A program made the translations under genes and the position numbers. This document shows positions 60,904 through 64,000 of a stretch of 64,000 nt of DNA, piece after piece. A model generated the notes under the pieces. The model saw nothing but the letters and a program-made list of their open reading frames with translations. It was not told the origin of the DNA and did not search any database. The DNA is from Rhizobium bangladeshense (GTDB taxonomy: Bacteria; Pseudomonadota; Alphaproteobacteria; Rhizobiales; Rhizobiaceae). The stretch is from positions 2,669,001 through 2,733,000 of the forward strand of contig NZ_CP071612.1 in assembly GCF_017357245.1 (NCBI RefSeq). Reading direction: 5' to 3'. Each line of letters begins with the position of its first letter. Positions within the stretch are counted from its first letter, which is position 1.

Positions 60904-61353
60904 ATGACCACGATCGCAAGAGCCCTCGCAACGGCAGCTTTCCTGCTCGCCGGCACATCCCTCCATGCACAGACGCCGCATCACGCGGCCACGCAGTTCC
61001 TTCCGATCAAGAACGAACCCGCGCCCGAGCTCTTCGTGGATCAGCCCCTTGCAGAACCGCTGGCCACCAGAGGCGTGGCGATCATTCCCTATCGAACCGA
61101 GAACTTCCGCATCCTGCCTATTTTCGGCGCCAGCGCGACGGATGTCTCGCCTCGGGCCGGGCACCTTCATGTCAGCATCGACGACCTGCCATGGCGGTGG
61201 GCCGATGCGGGCGGCACCGGCGCTATCGTCCTGACCGGCCTGCCGCCGGGCGAACACAAGGTACTCATCGAACTCGCCACACCAGTGCACGAAGTGCTGG
61301 GCGGAAAGCTTGTGAAATTCACAGTACCGTCGATCGGCGGTGCGCAACATTAA
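60904..61353 (+). CDS. DUF6130-type secreted protein
   Basis: 149 aa from the ATG at 60904 (MTTIARALATAAFLL), preceded by AAAGGACTTGTC. Signal peptide cut near LHAQ. The mature domain (GHLHVSIDDLPWRWADAGG, IVLTGLPPGEHKVLIELATPVHEVL) is a small beta-sandwich seen in the DUF6130 family. Periplasmic; function unknown. It follows ohr by 73 bases and may be co-transcribed. Confidence 0.75.
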   Translation: MTTIARALATAAFLLAGTSLHAQTPHHAATQFLPIKNEPAPELFVDQPLAEPLATRGVAIIPYRTENFRILPIFGASATDVSPRAGHLHVSIDDLPWRWADAGGTGAIVLTGLPPGEHKVLIELATPVHEVLGGKLVKFTVPSIGGAQH

Positions 61354-61424
61354 AGGTCCGTTTTCCGATCTCCCCAATTTCACCCAAGCACCATGGTAGT
61401 GAACTTGGATGAGGGGAATCTGGG

Positions 61425-62027
61425 ATGTCGATCTTGCTGAGAAGTTTGTCGCTGCTGGTTGGAATAACATTGGCGGTACCGGCCTTTGGCAACTGCTTGA
61501 CCGCCAATGAGACCAAACAGGGCGTGCTGCTGACCAGAGAAGCGCCTTTCTATTCCGTATTCTACAAGCCGGACGGCCAGCGTCTCACCGAACAACGGCT
61601 GATGGAGCGCGACGGTTCACTGCAGCCGGTGTCGGCTGTGTATTTGCACCCCTTGCTCGTCGAAAAGCGAGTGAGTGCCAACGGGACGCATGAGCTGAAA
61701 TACGCGAATGCGATTGCGTTGGACGATCTGCCACAGAAGAAGAACTGGCAATCCGCCACCACGCTTTTCATCAATGGCAAGAAAACCGTTTCGGGCACGA
61801 CTTTTATCAGGTTCGACGGCTTGGGAGAGGAAACGATTGTATCTTGTTCCTACAAGGTTTGGGCCATCAACAGCCGTCTGGAACTGACGGAATTGCCTCC
61901 GATCATTTTCGAACAATACTATTCCCCTGAGCTTCATCTCGTTCTTCGTTCGGTAAGGCTGAGCACCGCCAACCGGCCGTTGAGCGAGGTTCGATTTGAT
62001 CGGTTCGAAGTTGGCTGGGGCAACTAG
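61425..62027 (+). CDS. Secreted hypothetical protein
   Basis: 200 aa with a signal peptide (1-22, cut at VPAFG), starting after GAGGGGAATCTGGG. The mature part is beta-rich (REAPFYSVFYKPDGQRLTEQ, GTHELKYANAIAL, ETIVSCSYKVWAINSRLELTE). It has two cysteines that could pair. No family recognised. It is the last gene before the restriction-modification locus. Confidence 0.65.
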   Translation: MSILLRSLSLLVGITLAVPAFGNCLTANETKQGVLLTREAPFYSVFYKPDGQRLTEQRLMERDGSLQPVSAVYLHPLLVEKRVSANGTHELKYANAIALDDLPQKKNWQSATTLFINGKKTVSGTTFIRFDGLGEETIVSCSYKVWAINSRLELTELPPIIFEQYYSPELHLVLRSVRLSTANRPLSEVRFDRFEVGWGN

Positions 62028-62334
62028 GGAAACATTGTGTCTCCTCTATTATCCCGGAAAGCCCGCTGGGCGCTCCCTCCCTGCCTGACGATCTGTCGTC
62101 GCGAGTCGATGGCGACCAACTGGCTGAGCTTGGCCATGTCAGCTTTCTTCCCGGTGGCATAATCGGAGAGTCCGGTTGCTTTGCACAATCGGTTGTGGGC
62201 GAAATCAATGGCCGTATCGTCGGCGATGCGAGTCCTTCCTACGCCGCTCCTGTAGGCCTGACTTGACAAACACGCTACAGATACCTTTGAACGCTAAGCT
62301 GCGAGCGGTGCGGAAACATTTTCGAGGACAAAAA
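62028..62334. other. Junction region before hsdM
   Basis: 307 bases between the secreted protein and hsdM, with the hsd promoter at 62263-62291. A reverse-strand frame at 62024-62269 lacks a start signal and family features. Restriction-modification loci are often laterally acquired, so this may be an island boundary, but no attachment-site repeat or integrase is seen. Confidence 0.35.
62263..62291 (+). promoter_or_regulatory. Probable hsd promoter
   Basis: A perfect -35 box TTGACA at 62263-62268 is followed 17 bases later by TTTGAA (62286-62291), a weak -10. It would start transcription near 62298, about 37 bases before the GTG of hsdM, and after the end of the upstream gene. Confidence 0.45.
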
Positions 62335-63717
62335 GTGGGCATACAGAATATCCACTGCGACGAACTTTCCCGTAAAATCTGGTCCCTTTCCAATGTATTG
62401 CGCGACGACGGTATCGTATTTCACAAATACATGTCTGAGCTTACCTACCTGCTATTCCTGAAGATCGCCGATCAGACTGGGCGAAACACAGCCCTCCCGC
62501 AGGGTTGCCGCTGGACCGACCTAGTGGCCCAGCCCGTGCAGGGGCTCGTTGGTAGCTATCGGAAAATGCTCACACGTCTTGGCGAAGATTCTGAAAGCCG
62601 CGTCGTCTGCGATATATTCGGCTTTCCGACGACGGTGTTCACACACGATGAAAACTTGCACAAGGTAGTGCATGAGATAGACCGTCTCGACTGGGCGGCG
62701 ATCTCCACAGATGCCTTTGGTATGATCTACGAAAGTTTGCTTGAGCGTAACGCTACTGAGGCGCGTGCCGGCGCTGGGCAGTATTTCACACCGCGTGCAC
62801 TGGTCGACTCCATCGTCAGAGTCATGGCCCCGCGAGGGGGAGAGACGATACAGGATCCAGCGGCCGGGACGGGCGGTTTTCTGACTTCGGCGCACCAATA
62901 TTTGATGCGCTCGGAAAAGGCCGGCGCAAGTCGCACGCGTTACGAAGGCGTCGAGATCGAGCGAGACACCTATCGGCTGTGCTTGATGAACCTTTACCTT
63001 CACAATATGGAGGGAGTCGTGGTTCATGGCGATGCGTTGACCGATGACGCCGTCCAACTGAGCACGCCTGATCTAATTCTTGCCAATCCTCCGTTCGGCG
63101 CGTCCGCTGGCGGCATGAGGCCGCGACGATCCGATCTGCCATTTCAGACCGCCAACAAGCAGATCATGTTCCTCCAACACATTTACCGCTCTCTTTCACC
63201 GGGCGGCCGCGCCGCGATCGTCTTGCCTGACAATGTGCTCTTCGAGCCGGGTATCGGGCGGCGGGTGCGCGAAGACTTGATGGAATCGTGCGAGCTTCGA
63301 GTCATCCTCAGGCTGCCGCAAGGCATCTTCTACGCGCAGGGCGTCAACACCAACGTGCTGTTTCTTCAGGCAGGTCGCCCGACGCAGAATGTTGCTTTTT
63401 TCGACATGCGCACAAACGTCCGCCGTTTCAATAAGCGCTACCCCTTAACCGCTGCGGCGTTCGCGGAGTTCGAACGTGCATGTGCGGGCATTATTTTGGG
63501 TGCCACTCAGGGTTCGGACGCTAAGCATGACAGGCTAAAGGTTCTCTCGCGCGAGGAGATCGTCGGGCGTGAGGACAACCTCGATTATACTTGGTTGAAG
63601 CGTGACCACTCCTCATCCGAAATAGAGGACATGGACCGGCTGCTCGGCCGCATTTCAGAGGATCTCCAATCCGCATTGCGGCACATCGAGGAGATTGACC
63701 GCGAGATACTCAAATGA
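62335..63717 (+). CDS. hsdM: Type I restriction-modification methyltransferase subunit
   Basis: 460 aa from GTG 62335, with GAGGACAAAAA before it. The N-terminal helical HsdM_N domain (about 1-125) is followed by an N6-adenine methylase: GQYFTPR (148-154), DPAAGTGGF (174-182, SAM binding) and NPPFG (251-255, catalytic). It methylates adenine in the target recognised by HsdS. The C-terminal helices (about 430-460) contact HsdS. The hsdS start overlaps the stop as ATGA; hsdR is not in the window. Confidence 0.94.
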   Translation: MGIQNIHCDELSRKIWSLSNVLRDDGIVFHKYMSELTYLLFLKIADQTGRNTALPQGCRWTDLVAQPVQGLVGSYRKMLTRLGEDSESRVVCDIFGFPTTVFTHDENLHKVVHEIDRLDWAAISTDAFGMIYESLLERNATEARAGAGQYFTPRALVDSIVRVMAPRGGETIQDPAAGTGGFLTSAHQYLMRSEKAGASRTRYEGVEIERDTYRLCLMNLYLHNMEGVVVHGDALTDDAVQLSTPDLILANPPFGASAGGMRPRRSDLPFQTANKQIMFLQHIYRSLSPGGRAAIVLPDNVLFEPGIGRRVREDLMESCELRVILRLPQGIFYAQGVNTNVLFLQAGRPTQNVAFFDMRTNVRRFNKRYPLTAAAFAEFERACAGIILGATQGSDAKHDRLKVLSREEIVGREDNLDYTWLKRDHSSSEIEDMDRLLGRISEDLQSALRHIEEIDREILK

Positions 63718-64000
63718 TTGGACTCACAGGACCATGGCGTCGCGTCACGCTCGGGGAACTGGGGCACTGGCAAGGCGGGAATACGCCGAGCAAGCGGGTT
63801 TCCGCCTACTGGTCAGGCGGCGATATCCCTTGGATTTCGCCCAAGGATTTCGGCGAGGAAGTGATCAAGCAGTCGCAAGATCGAATCACTCAACGAGCGC
63901 TCGAGGAGACGAACGCCGCGTTGGTCCCGGAGGGCGCGTTGCTGCTCGTCACGCGCAGCGGGATCCTTAAGCACAGCTTGCCAACGGCGGTGACCGGCAA
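63714..64000 (+). CDS. hsdS: Type I restriction-modification specificity subunit, N-terminal part
   Basis: Open frame of 95 full codons from ATG 63714 to the window end, overlapping hsdM by 4 bases. MIGLTGPWRRVTLGELG, GGNTPSKRVSAYWSGGDIPW (split around the loop) and ISPKDFGEEVI are the classic opening of a target-recognition domain. HsdS reads the two half-sites of the DNA target and holds the two HsdM subunits. The rest of the gene lies outside the window. Confidence 0.92.
   Translation, partial: MIGLTGPWRRVTLGELGHWQGGNTPSKRVSAYWSGGDIPWISPKDFGEEVIKQSQDRITQRALEETNAALVPEGALLLVTRSGILKHSLPTAVTG

Noticed and set aside
62024..62269. 81-aa reverse-strand frame before hsdM, considered as a transposase or integrase remnant
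   Set aside because: No catalytic motif or similarity that I can name, and no flanking inverted or direct repeats.
1..64000. tRNA, rRNA, riboswitches and complete insertion sequences
   Set aside because: Intergenic regions were read for cloverleaf, T-loop and transposase features; none was convincing.

Overview
The window reads as a piece of a Rhizobium-type alphaproteobacterial replicon (R. leguminosarum / R. etli group is my inference). It is GC-rich and densely coded. It carries a RIME1-like palindromic element (28407-28511) typical of Rhizobiaceae, a second short FtsZ, a Blh-type persulfide dioxygenase, a coxMNOP-like alternative oxidase, a Kup transporter, and RTX/VCBS and beta-helix exoproteins of the kind rhizobia export through type I secretion. 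Regulators are numerous (four LysR, three AraC/XRE-type, one LacI) and there are no ribosomal or tRNA genes, which fits an accessory replicon or variable chromosomal segment better than a core region. Replicon identity cannot be decided from the sequence.

Layout. 0-3 kb: a LysR regulator divergent from a truncated NTF2-like gene, then a PLP-dependent decarboxylase. 3-4.2 kb: small secreted and membrane proteins and a Cys/His endolysin-like protein. 4.6-8.3 kb: divergent Na+/H+ antiporter and Kup K+ transporter. 8.9-12.1 kb: two paralogous right-handed beta-helix exoproteins. 12.5-18.1 kb: adaptor/ATPase/two-permease ABC operon preceded by a membrane-anchored AraC regulator. 19-24 kb: cytochrome c plus alternative cytochrome c oxidase operon. 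24.2-26.6 kb: LysR with a non-standard start, divergent from a beta-propeller gene broken by two homopolymer deletions. 26.7-32.2 kb: MYG1-like protein, membrane protein, RIME1, Blh, DsrE, AraC and a 2H phosphoesterase. 32.5-37.4 kb: FtsZ2, a lipoprotein, an XRE regulator/SDR divergent pair with twin operators, and small hydrophilic proteins. 37.6-41.1 kb: a 1,147-aa RTX protein with six near-identical VCBS repeats. 42-43.3 kb: SRPBCC and DJ-1/PfpI proteins.

Two regions stand out. 43.5-48.2 kb is a LacI-controlled operon of membrane di-iron hydroxylase, Rieske ferredoxin, FAD reductase and sugar-isomerase-like protein, apparently a complete dedicated oxygenase electron chain tied to carbohydrate sensing. 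48.4-55.1 kb is a six-gene, tightly coupled signalling operon: GGDEF-EAL protein, a GHKL-like protein, a STAS-methyltransferase fusion, a sensor-HAMP-SpoIIE phosphatase, a second GHKL-like kinase and a STAS protein. It looks like a SiaABC-like partner switch wired to cyclic-di-GMP and to an unknown methylation step, and is my best candidate for an undescribed system.

55-62 kb holds an SGNH esterase, secreted proteins, an EamA exporter/LysR pair, Ohr and small secreted proteins. The window ends in a type I restriction-modification locus (hsdM complete, hsdS cut by the window edge).
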